A stretch of 64,000 nucleotides of DNA from the NCBI GenBank assembly GCA_023213395.1, contig CM041465.1, positions 219,921,741-219,985,740 of the forward strand, given 5' to 3'. Positions 45,991 to 57,100 of the stretch are shown piece after piece. A model generated the notes under the pieces. That model had not been told where the DNA came from. It saw nothing but the letters and a program-made list of their open reading frames with translations, and made no database searches. Within the stretch, counting starts at the first letter, position 1. Every line of letters begins with the position of its first letter. The DNA is from Cycas panzhihuaensis. Lineage: Eukaryota > Cycadophyta. Position numbers and translations under genes: made by a program.

Positions 45991-48900
45991 ATGGAAGGTT
46001 ACCAGTTTGATTAGGCGTACCATGCCATGGTCTCGGGAACTCAAGAGTTTCCCACGTCTATTCCAGGATCCACCCACGAGGGTGATGATTCCATCTATTA
46101 TCTGGGTGACCCGTTTCGCCCTTCTGAGTTTCATCCTTCTGCGCATGCAGCAGAAGGCTCATCTCCTCACGAGACTCACCATCCTATTGGTGAATCTTAT
46201 GAGGAGCACCTTGAGGGGTCCCTGACATTCGAGAACCCATCGACCTTGTATAGTTACGAGGATACCCCTCCTGCCGACGTGGTCGAAGCGCTCAATGAGT
46301 ACTTTCGAGTAACTCACCTTCAACCACGCCCCAGGTGGTTTGAAGAAGTTCTGCGTAATGTAGCGTCTTCTTCATCCATACCTGTGCCTCCTATAGCAAA
46401 TGACTCTTCTACCTGCGCACACTCGTCCCATGCCATGTCTACACTGGCTCCCAGGGCAAGTGTTGCGCCATCTATCCTTAGCCGTGGTCTTGTTTCTTCA
46501 GGACCCGTTCGCGGCATGTTCTTCCCCCAGCTTGGGGTTAGCATGCCATTCCCAAGTCAAATGAATGCGCCACCTTCAAACGTGGCACATGCGTTTCCTA
46601 GTAGGCCTCGAGGTCCTACTAATGCTGCTGCTATCAACTATGTAGGATCTGCTCCTGCATACATTCAAAACTCATCTAGTGGTCCTTCCCTTTACGTGCC
46701 CCCAGGTTACACGTCTCAACCTTGGGGGCAGGGTAGGGGAAACCATCTTCCTGCTTATGGGGTAGACCTGTTGTACCCATATGAGGTTGCACCACCTACG
46801 GTGGTCCATATGGGCAGAATCTAGTCCCACACCCTTCGTTTCCACCATCCAGTGTAACTCCTATTGCCACGCCTTTACAAGGGAGCATGCCTGCCTTCCA
46901 AGGTATTTATCTGTAACCCCCTTTTCAACAAGGGGCATTTCCTCAAGGAGGGATGGGTCTACCACCTTTATCCATTCCTACTTCTTTATCGTTCGTCGAT
47001 CCTTTGGCCCATGTAAGGATACATCCCTTTATAGATTACAGGTCGACGCCACTATCCGTCGAGGCGCTAAGGACTAACCTGCCGCCTCACCCTCCTGAAG
47101 TTCCTAAATTCGATGGAACTTCGTCGTAAGACCCAACCGAGCACGTGCGTAGTTTCTCTATGGTATGCATAGATTATTGGGCTTACGACCACATTCTAAT
47201 GAATCTATTTCCATGATCCTTACAGGGTGACGCCCTCAAGTGGTTTTACCGTCTCCCTGCCCACTCTATTTACTCATTCCAGCAATTGGTGGACGGGTTC
47301 GTCAATTACTTTGACATAGCCCGTCCATTCGAGAGCGGAATGAAAGCTCTCCTTTCACTCAAACAAGGTCACGATGAAATGAATTATGACTTTGTGAGGC
47401 GATTTCACGATCTTCTTCACTCTACCAAGGCCACATTACCTGAAGAGTTGAAGCGGGATCTCTTCGTCAATGCACTTCGTCCCGAAGTGTATGTGGAAGT
47501 CCTTAAGATGGAGGCAACCACATGTGACTCTGCGATCACAAGGTTCTTGGCGTTAGAGGCCATTGAGATCCAAGCTAGACTCAAGAAACCTCTTAAGCCC
47601 TCACAACATCGTGAGGCACCTCCCCCAGCAAAGGAGACCAAACCTTCGTAACCTGCCAGGTCTACCTCTCATCCTACTGAGAGGACCTTAGACCCTCTTA
47701 CCTCTGCTATTCACTTATTTGAGCGCACAATGAAGGAGCTTAAACTCCAATCCCCTTTATCACCATTGTCCCATAAACTAGTTCAGCAAGCTTCTCGTGT
47801 TGTTCCCCCCAAAGGGGGTAACACCCAACCTTCTCAAGCAAGGAGGATCGATCCTCTCCTTGAGAAGAGGTGGTGTTCCATCCACGGGGAATGTTTCCAT
47901 GATGATTTGCATTGTCGGGCACAACACCCATGTGATGCCCCGCTGCGTGATTCGTCCCCTAGACGGACATCGAGGCCTAACCTCGATCAACCCATTTATA
48001 GAGATCTATTCCCCAAACATGGGGAGCATGATCGTAATGTTCAACAAAGGAACAACCTGAATCAGGATAGATCCCCCGATTCTTACCCTTTGCATGGTAG
48101 AGGGAAGGGTGTGCGAAGGTCATCTTCCTCTTCGTGCTCCCTTGACCGCCGTGCTCCATCACCTTCGCAGTCTCGTAACAAGGGAAAGAAGGTGATCCAG
48201 ATGCTTGAGACCACCCCCCTTTACGCTTTGACTCGGTCTCAAGCCGTGAAGGAGGCAACTAGTGCCTCTGCATCTACCTCGCACCTTGATCCTCCTCCAG
48301 AAGTCGTTCCTTCAGAGATTCCTGTACTTCCCAAGAGAATTCCCATCTGCCCCGGTCGATTTGACTTTAGGAGAGCCCTTACCTAACCCACGGGAAGGGG
48401 TAGGTCTTTCTCTATAGTCGAAGAGCTTCTTACCGTGGCTGCTAGGATGTCCATCATGGACGTCTTGAGAAGTTGTCCTGAGCAACAAGCGCTCCTCTTG
48501 GAAGCTCTAGGATCGAATGACGTGCCTGTTCACGCCTTGGGCACAACCCAAAGTTGTGAACCCGTCATCTCTTTCGATCCCAGAGATCTTCCCTCGTCCA
48601 GTGGAAGGGAATGCTAATGGAACTTCCCTTTCACCATTACCATAGATACTCCTGATTGCACATTGCAAAGAACCGTCATAGACAACGATTCTTCCATTAA
48701 TGCCATGCCCTTGTGCATCAAGCAAGAGCTTCGCATTTCTGCCTTGGAACCTATTCTATGGTAATGTCAGGGTTACGACGGTAGCGAGAAGACTCCTTCG
48801 GGATCTATCTCGATACCCCTTACTCTCGAGGATAAGCCTGTTCTTATTGACATCATTGTCCTTGATGTAGATGTCGATTACAACCTTCTTCTGGGTCAAC

Positions 48901-51900
48901 CATGGCTTGACTAAATGGGAGCCATGTGTTCCACCTGTTGGGGGCAACTTAAATTTGTCCATGGCAGACAAATGAGAGTTGTCTCCCGTGAGTGATTACT
49001 CGCTAAACAAACTAGACCTTCTACCCAGGCGAGCCATGGCCATATGAAGGGAAGCAAACACCCTTCTGATCATGCCTCGGCCTGCTCCATCAGAATCCCC
49101 AATTCTGCTCACCGTGAAGAAGATCCCACATCTTCTTCCTCTGATTTAATGCATTTTGCCCCCATTGGCGTCGGAAGCTATGGGTACCTCACCATGTTTG
49201 ACGACGACGGGTCCCATAGTGAGGATGAGGATCTTCCTCACCCAGTTTCGTTCCTCTGTGCTAGTGGGGGGCATTCTTCTAGTGCTAGGTCTCCCCCTAG
49301 GACCCCTTTTGTTATAGAGCTCGGTTACTTTCATATGCCGCATGTCATTGCGCATGTCGGTCATAAGGCTCCTAGCTCTTCCTTTCCACCACCTTCCGCA
49401 GGTGATGGCATTGAGAGTTTTCCTCTTGCTTTTTACAAGGGATCTCTCCTTGACTCTCCCTTAGAGTCCCTTAGGGATGTTGGGCAGCTTATAGGTCATG
49501 CCGATCCTATCGCTCCCATGCCATCCCGCACCTTGTCCATTCGAAGTCAGGTCATCCATAGGGTAGACTACTTTGAGGACGACGAGGCTTTGCTGGAGCA
49601 CTTAGTTGGCTCCATGCCTAATTTACCTTCTGTTCACCACAAGCTTGGCCACCAGAAGATCCTAGCGATTGGGTCCACACTAGCTGACCCAATCCCTTCT
49701 TCCATTTCCTCTCTTCCTGTCGATCTTGCTCCCCTCCATTTCGAGGAGGGGAATGCCATGTGCATGGGGGTAACTCAGGACATAGTCCTTACCCCGGACA
49801 AGATCATTAAGGTAGGGGTAGAATGTACTCCTGACGAAGTGAGGGAATACTCCCTCCTGTTCTGGGAATTTCGTGATGTATTTGCGTGGGACTATTCTGA
49901 CATGAAGGGAATTGGCCCCTCCATCATCACGCACAACCTTACGACTGTTTCTGACGTTCATCCTGTGCGTCAGAAGCAGCATCCCCTTCACCCGAAGTTC
50001 TCAGCCACTGTTAAGATGGAGGTTGAGAAGCTTTTGGATGTGGAACTCATTTCTTCCATCGATTATCCTAAGTGGGTATCGAACATCGTTCTCGTTGCCA
50101 AAAAGAACGAGACTATTCGTATATATGTTGACTTGTGTGACATAAACAATGCTTGTCCTTAGGATAACTTTCCTCTCCCATTTATCGATCAAATAATTGA
50201 TCGTACAGCTAGATTCGAAGTCATGTCCTTAATGGACGGCTTCTTCAGCTATAACCAAATCTAGACTTTTCCTGAAGATTGCCATAAAATGGCCTTCACT
50301 ACGCCATAGGGTACCTTTGCCTACAAGGCAATGCCCTTCAGTCTCAAGAATGCAGGGGCTACTTACTAAAGAGCCATGCATTTCATCTTCCATGACCTCA
50401 TCAACAATATGTTGAAGGTCTTCATGGATGATATGATGGGTCTTTCGCATACTAGAGTCCATCATCCATCCGACTTGCAGGCCATCTTCACACGATACCG
50501 CAAGTATCACGTCAGTTTGAACCCACTCAAATTTGTGTTTGCCATCACTTCAAGCAAACTCTTGGGTTTCCTTGTGTCACAACAAGGAATCTAAATTGAT
50601 ATGGAAAAATTCAAAGCAATCCTTGACATGCCACCGCCTAGAACCCAACGACAAATTAAGTCGTTTCTAGGTAGGCTTAGTTTCCTAAGCCGTTTCTTGG
50701 CAGATTTCGCCATAAATACTAAACCTCTCATGAACCTATTGAAGAAAGGAGCTCCTTTTGTTTGGTCTGATAAGACCCAAAAGGCCTTCGCAGGACTCAA
50801 GGGAGCTCTCGTTTCTGCTCCTACGTTAGTGCCTCCTCGCTTCGATAGGCCCTTTATCCTATACACCTCGGTAACCGATGAATCCCTGGGCGCAATACTT
50901 GCACAGGAGGATGACTCGGGAACTGAGAGAGCTATCTATTTCATTAGCCGCACCCTCGTGGCTACTGAGCTAAACTATCCTCCCGCCAAGAAGGAATGCC
51001 TCTCGTTGGTCCATGCGACCAAGAAGTTTAGGCATTACCTGCTCGACAATACTACTAAGGTGATTGTTCAATCTGATCCATTCGTTATTTGCTTACTCGT
51101 TTGGACTTAACGGGGAGGGCAGGTCGTTGGGCCATCCTGCTTCAAGAGTTCGACTTGCAAGTCATTAACAAGCAGTCGAAGAAGGGAATGATAGTAGCAG
51201 AGCAATTAGCTCATACTCTCATCCCCAATGTGAGCGGCATTCCTGTTGACGACTCTTTCCCGGACGAGGCTATTTTGACTGTCTAAGACACTTCTCCTCA
51301 CCCGCTCACTGATAGCAAGTGGTATGGCGACATTGTGCAATATCTGACTCAGCAGGAATATCGCCCTAAAGTTAGCAACAAGGTTAGGTCGCGCATCCGT
51401 GCCACTACTAGGCAATACTTCCTCATGGACGAAGTGTTGTACAAGAGATCCTTCGATGGGATCCTGCTTCACTGCATTGCTCCTAACGAAGTGGACCAAA
51501 TACTCCGCGAATGCCACCATGGCATTTGTGGAGGCCACTTTGGGGGCCAATCTATGGCCCAAAGGATCCTTCACATGGGTTATTACTAGCTGTCCCTTTT
51601 CAAGGATGCCCATGCCTATGCCCTTAGATGTCGGCGATGCCAAGAGCATGCCAATATCTCTCATGTGCCTTCCGAGGCTTTGCACCCTATCGTATCTCCA
51701 TGGCCCTTTTCTCAATGGGGCTTAGACCTCATTGGTGCTATATTGCCACCATCTTCCACATAACATAAATATATCTTAACCACTACCGAATACTTCACCA
51801 AATGGGTGGAGGCAATCCCCCTGTCCACTACGCCTGGCAAGACGATAGCCACCTTCATCTACCAGTATATCGTTTGTCGTTTCGGGATTCCAGATGTCCT

Positions 51901-52564
51901 AATTACGAATAATGAAACTTCCTTTTGTAACAAGGAAATGGGCGAGCTATGCGAGAAATTCAAAATCTCGTATAAGACCTCATCCCCTTATTACCTCCAG
52001 GTAAATGGGTAAGTTGAATCCTTCAACAAAACGCTTGTCAATATCTTAAAGAAGACCGTTGCCCAATCTCAAAGAGATTGGCACCTCCAGCTCCCTTCTG
52101 CCCTGGGGGCTTATCGCACTTCTATCCGTACAGCTATTGGAATGACTCCATTCTCTTTAGTCTATGGAACTGAGGTGGTACTCCCACTAGAAGTGGAGAT
52201 CCCCTCTCTATGGGTGTCCCTTTGAGGCCTTATTGACGAGAAGTCTATTCGCCAGGCTCGCCTCCTGGACCTCGAAGCCCTGGATGAGAGGCGCTTAATG
52301 GCTTATCAAGCAAATCTCGCTTCGAAAGCCCACCTACAAAGGACTCACGACAAACATCTTCGTGCCCATCCTTTGTGCCATGGGGACCATATCCTCAAAC
52401 TAGAATACCTTTATGATCGCCTGGCTAAATTTGGGCCCAAATGGGTAGGCCCCTTCATCATTCTTGAAAGCCTCGACAACGACGCCTATAGGATCACCAC
52501 CTTGGAAGGCCTAAAATTTGAGAAGGCGGTCAACGGGAAGTTCCTTAAGAAGTTTTACGCGTGA
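45991..52564 (+). pseudogene. Gypsy-2 gag-pol polyprotein, complete order but inactivated
   Basis: ATG 45991 matches the Gypsy-1 gag start; codon 8 is TAG where Gypsy-1 has TGG. Gag core at 47280-47650 (ESGMKALLSLKQGHDEMN, LFVNALRPEVYVEV), cysteine/histidine segment WCSIHGECFHDDLHC at 47870, protease at about 48650 (VIDNDSSINAMP, with N-D in place of T-G). RT at 49850-50600: WEFRDVFAWDYSDM, VDLCDINNACP, LMDGFFSYNQI, AFTTP-stop-GTFAYKAMPF, VFMDDMMG (catalytic DD kept), NPLKFVFAI. RNase H follows (ILYTSVTDESLGAILAQ, YPPAKKECLSLVHA). After a frameshift near 51090, integrase: HHGICGGHFGG and CRRCQ zinc site, GLDLIGAI, LITNNETSF (D to N at the second catalytic position), VNG-stop-VESFNKTL, and the C-terminal GPFIILESLDNDAYRITTLEG. 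End TGA 52562. Another frameshift lies between 46824 and 47286. Confidence 0.9.
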
Positions 52565-52609
52565 TATCTCAGCTATCTCATCGCCATGCTCTGAAATGAG
52601 CCTAAACTA

Positions 52610-52666
52610 CCATCTTAAATTGTTCCCATTTCTCCCAACCACGGGTGGAATGGCAATTTAAGATGG
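52610..52666 (+). other. Perfect-arm hairpin just after Gypsy-2 pol
   Basis: Arms CCATCTTAAATTG (52610-52622) and CAATTTAAGATGG (52654-52666) are exact inverted copies of 13 bp. After a 3-base bulge the stem can continue with TTCCCA against TGGAA. The loop contains ACCACGGGTGGAATG as in Gypsy-1. It starts 46 bases after the integrase stop. Confidence 0.85.
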
Positions 52667-53229
52667 ATTTTCACTTTTCCTTCTGGTTTCCACCCACGGA
52701 ACCCATGTCCCCGTATCCTCTTGGGAACCTTTGTCCTCCTATTTGGGCGTCCCCCAATTAGGACAATGCTTTGGAGTACTATCACTCCTCTCTCCTGCCT
52801 ATTGTTTCCTTTGTATATTCTGCTATGCTCCTCCGTGGACGTGCATGTCGCTCTATTTCTAACTTCACACCTCTCTATCACCTCTACTTACGGTGGATGT
52901 GTGTACTCCTGTTAGACATATAACCATACATGGAAGGAAATACATGCATCTTACAACAAATTACTTACAACAAAACATTTACAACATGTAAAACATTTAC
53001 AACTTACAAAACAAAAACATACATACTATCTACCACATGATATACACACCATCTCATGCCAAAATGGGGTTCCAATTACCCCGTATATATATACATAAAA
53101 AATAATATGTTACATCATACATGTGGGAAGCCAATATCCTTGCAGGGGGGGTACAATCATATGAGCCTATATATGACCCCCTGGAGGCCCGTGCTTTCCC
53201 GTCAAAATCAAATATACATCTCCTACGCT
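52667..53229. other. Gypsy-2 spacer between the hairpin and the antisense frame
   Basis: No gene. Short ACATTTACAAC-type repeats occur at 52960-53020. The sequence resembles the matching Gypsy-1 spacer in places (e.g. ATGGGGTTCCAAT near 53062 against ATGGGGTGCCAAT near 28154). Confidence 0.5.
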
Positions 53230-55128
53230 ACTACTGCCCCGCTCTTGGGGTGCCATCTCTGATCATGTGATCCTCTCACTGGGACCACATCCCTCCGAGG
53301 CTCCTCCTGGGCCTTTGTAAGCTACCTGCCTCGCTCCCCTCATCCTGTGGCTATCTCAGGGTCGTAGTTACTGTGTGGGTGTACGTCCTGCTCCTGCTCG
53401 ACCTCGACGCCACCTGGTCTACGAGCTGATCGTATCTGGCCTGGATACGATCCCTCTCTCCCTCTACTCCTCGGAGACGCTCCTCCAGCACTGCTATCTG
53501 GAATGTGCTCCCCATGTCTCCACCTGCTCTACCTGAGCCTTTAGGGCCTAGACCCATCTACGCAGTGCATCTCGCTCGCCCCTAGCCTCGTCGAGCTCTC
53601 GCTGCATCTGTCCCCTGAATGCCATATGCTCTTGGGACTCTGCAGCCCAGATGTCTCTTGCCCTCGCCAGTGGGGCGAATACCTCCATGTGGGCACCTGT
53701 CGACCTAGGCGCATCCTCTGCTTAGATGGGCGGTTGCCCCTCTACATATACCTGAGGGAACATCTCCCTCACCATGGCCTCTAGGAGCCTCCTAACCTCT
53801 ACAGTACCTACCAATGCAACATGTCATGTGTCAGTGAATATCCCACTGCATACCATGATAAAAGTCAAATGAAATATCTACCTAGATGTCAAACGACGAA
53901 GGAAATGGTTAGGTGTCATCTGCCATGGCTACTAGCTCCTCTGCTCGTGCGACGTCATCTCATCCTGGCTCTCTGTCAGCTGCGGTACCTTGTCCTTGGG
54001 TACCTCCTCTGCCTTAGACTCTCTCCTCGCAGGGACCGGCTCCACTCTCGCCTCTCCAGATCTCCTCATGATCCGTAGCCTATGGGCCCTAGTCACCGAC
54101 CCCCTGCTCTCCTCAACTGCCCCTGATGGGCTTTGCCTCTCCTCCGGTAGTCCCGGATGGTCCAGCTGCTCCTGCCGATCCCGATGGACCTGCCCCTCCC
54201 GCAGGTCGTGATGGGCCAGCCCCATCTCCTCCGTCGGTGTCATCATCATCATCATCATCGTCTATGGGCACTCCTACTCCGCTCGTCTCGTCGTCGCTCT
54301 CCCACCTCACCGTCCTGTATGGCTCTGCTACATAGTCTGTTAGGATGAGGAGGCCCAGTGATGTCACCTCTACTGACCATCGGATGTGGGCCTGGTCCTC
54401 CGTCCCTCTGAGCTGAGTCTGCCATCTGTGGACCATCAGGGCCCACTCTGCTATGGGGTATGGTCCCCCCACAGGTGCCACTGTCGCAAAGTGATCAAAG
54501 AACTAGCACTACAGCAGTATGTTGTATGATAGTCCCCCTCTACCGGTCGTCTGGATGGTGTCTAGCTGCGCGACGAGGTTCGCCGCTACCAGAGTGGCCC
54601 AATCCATCCTCTCGCTAGCCTCGCAGTGGTGCACTGCATCTATCTAGCCTCTCGGTATCTCCCTATAGTTCTGCTGCCGGGAAATCCAGAACAGAACGCA
54701 CAGTATGATCAGTTTCCTCACCCGAGGAATCCGTGACATCAACATAGTCTGGAGGGGAACTCCCCTCCGCTCCCACCTGTCAGCCCTTGTGAAGAACAGG
54801 GCTGCCTCTCTGTGTGCTGCCTCAGTGCTAGGTAGCACTCCCAACCTCATCGGCCTCCTAGTCGCCAGTACCCCTAGAATCCACTGGATATCTCCTGGTG
54901 TAATCGTCACATTGCCTACCTGAGGCAAGTGGAATACATACCTCCGTCGATCCTAATGTGATACGATGTCCACCATCAGTCTCTAGTCTGATGTAAACTG
55001 AGGTGTCTTTAGGGCCTTGTATAGGCCACACCTCCGCAAGGTCACCTTGTCCTCATGGGACATCATCTCTATATAACTCAGCATCACCATGCCGATGTTT
55101 TCGCAGTTATCCACCGCAATAACTGCCT
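53230..55128 (-). pseudogene. Antisense PMD-like reading frame of Gypsy-2
   Basis: Counterpart of the Gypsy-1 frame. From about 55128: AVIAVDNCENIG, then MMSHEDKVTLRRCGLYKALK, DIVSH-DRRRYVFHLPQVGN, VTITPGDIQWILGVLA (the PMD-like motif), EAALFFTRADRW, VHRWQTQLRGTEDQAHIRWS, LLILTDYVAEPYRTVRWESD, an acidic run of eight aspartates, a GPSGPAG-like low-complexity part, and a coiled-coil-like region LEERLRGVEGERDRIQARYD. The C-terminal block KAQEEPRRDVV is shared with Gypsy-1. A TTGCAG acceptor-like sequence stands at the upstream end at the same place as in Gypsy-1. Stops are present. The function in the element is unknown. Confidence 0.62.
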
Positions 55129-56321
55129 GCAATCACCAAAAACTAATCAAGGTTAGCCTCCTAGCAGTCATCTATGCTCCTGGCTATCTCTCTGCTTTTC
55201 CTGCCCAAAATTTGGGGCCGGCTGATCCCTCTTTTATTTTTTTTGGTTTTCTGCCTGTGTATCGCGCTAAACTTAGCGGTATCACTAAGTTTAGCACGGG
55301 TCCTACAGCGATCGCGGGATCCCACAGCCATAATCACCAAGACCGTGATCTTGGTCAGTATTTAATCAAAACCCCTAAAAAGGGGGTTTACGCGAAAAAT
55401 CATAAAATTTCTTATTGTGGACCCCCGTGGGGCCCACCAGGATTGGGGCTCCTTAATGTCTAGGTCCTTGCCTCTTTTTGGGTCTAATTCAGACTCCAAG
55501 AGGCATCCAATTGCCTATAAGGGGCATAAAAAATGCATTAAAAACTACAAAAAGCAGTAAATTTTAAACTTTGAAATGGGGAGGGTTTTGCGAGATCCAC
55601 TCACTGGATCTAGCTTGGCCGTTGCCATATGGTCTCGCTGGTCCTCATGACTCTTGTCATACTCCAATCTGACGGTCGGATCATCTCTCATGTGCCTCTG
55701 AAGTTGGGTAGTGCTTTGCTTCGTAAGGAAATGGCTCTGGTTTCGCACGAGAGCCGGTAAAAATGAATCCGGTTTTCATTCAATTTCCTTATATAGGCAG
55801 GGCCCCGACAGGCACTTCTTCCGTTCTGGACCCCACGACAGCCGTTGGGACCGTCCCATTTCCCTAATCGCCTTTGCCTTCTGGCCCTATTGCCCATGGT
55901 GCTCTATTGGCACCCTTTTTACCCTCTCTTGCAAGGGCATTTATGGTGCCTCATTATTACACTTTTTCTAGGGCCCTTCTATATCGTTTTACGTGCTGCT
56001 CCCATGCATGCCCGAGTTTATACTTGTTTGGCTCATTTCGCCACCGTGGACTCATTTTCACAGCCCTTTTTCGCTCCTGGGGTACCTAAAGGAAATGCTC
56101 CCTCGTCCAGGGGCATGTTTTGCTTCTCAAAGCAACCTTTGGCGCTCCAGGGCATCTTTTCTCCGCCCGCTCCTAGACGATGGTCAGACTGCTTGCTCTC
56201 GTCCTTGGGTAACCTCATTGCTAGGTCCTCCTACCCTCTATTGCCCCCTTTTTGCTTGCCATTTGAGTTTTTCTTTTCATTTCGTCACTATTTACTTTCT
56301 GCCAGGATTTAGTGTTTAGAC
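55129..56321. other. Gypsy-2 spacer upstream of the second RNase H
   Basis: No supported product. On the minus strand 55545-55748 is open (QSTTQLQRHMRDDPTVRLEY) and could belong to a 5' exon of the antisense frame, but the frame is not the same as the most open one in Gypsy-1. Confidence 0.35.
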
Positions 56322-56741
56322 ATGTCTCTTTACATTTTCTGGAGGCGGCGGTCGCGGAACCCCGTGCCTTCATTTGTTACATGGATTCTTCACAGTCCCT
56401 CTGGATACGATTTCCTGCTTTCCAGGATCTTCCTTCTTGAGGCAACCAATAACAAAGCTGAGTACACAGCCGTTATTGAAGCCCTTACCGATGCTCTCCG
56501 TTTCCATTGCAGATCCATCGTGTTGCTTTGCGATTCTTAGATTGTGGTGTCCCATCTCACCCAGGTTTACCAGGTGCGATGCCCTCACCTGAGAACCCTC
56601 GCTTCTGCTGCAAAGTCTCTCTTGACTCATTTCTTATCAGTCGATATTCAGCACATCCCTCAAGACCTCAATGCTGAGGCAGACGACCTCGTCTGCCTCA
56701 TCCTTGAGTGTCACCTCTCTCTTCTTAGCGATCGCCTTTGA
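56322..56741 (+). pseudogene. Additional (archaeal-type) RNase H of Gypsy-2
   Basis: Aligns with 31574-31970. FLLEATNNKAEYTAVIEALTDALRF holds the glutamate helix, SIVLLCDS the second aspartate, IVVSHLTQVYQVRCPHL follows a TAG, and HIPQDLNAEADDLV is the C-terminal motif, better kept than in Gypsy-1. The N-terminus, which reads FTDGGCHGNPGP in Gypsy-1, is here FWRRRSRNPVPS, so the first catalytic aspartate is lost. Gypsy-1 and Gypsy-2 are therefore broken at different places. Confidence 0.75.
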
Positions 56742-57087
56742 GGCTCGCCTGGCCAGCCCATACCTGAGTCTCTGATCACTTTTAGTTTGATGTGCTTGTT
56801 CATTTTACTAGATGCCCTCCTATCACTTGTTGTACTTTGGCAATAGGGGCATCCCCTTCATCTGCTCTATTCACTTACAGGTCGATGTTTAGACGATGCG
56901 TAGGCGGCCCCTATGTTATCCTCATCTTCGTCTCCCTTGTCCATGCATTCTGCCATGACACTCACCGACACCCTTCATCTATATGTTGTTTATGAATATT
57001 TTTACATATATATATGCATATGCTACTGATGTTCTTGGTTGTCAGCATTTGCCATCACATCACACTTCTGAGCGGTGAGGCTCTGCT
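56742..57087 (+). other. Gypsy-2 3' untranslated stretch
   Basis: No coding sequence. A TATATATATGCATATGC run lies near 57006. Confidence 0.55.
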
Positions 57088-57100
57088 ACCCAGGGGGCAG
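57088..57100 (+). other. Polypurine tract of Gypsy-2
   Basis: ACCCAGGGGGCAG directly before the LTR start at 57101. Confidence 0.75.

Noticed and set aside
51206-51715. 169-residue minus-strand open frame across integrase
   Set aside because: It lies antisense to a clear integrase with HHCC and catalytic blocks and has no domain of its own; a shadow frame.
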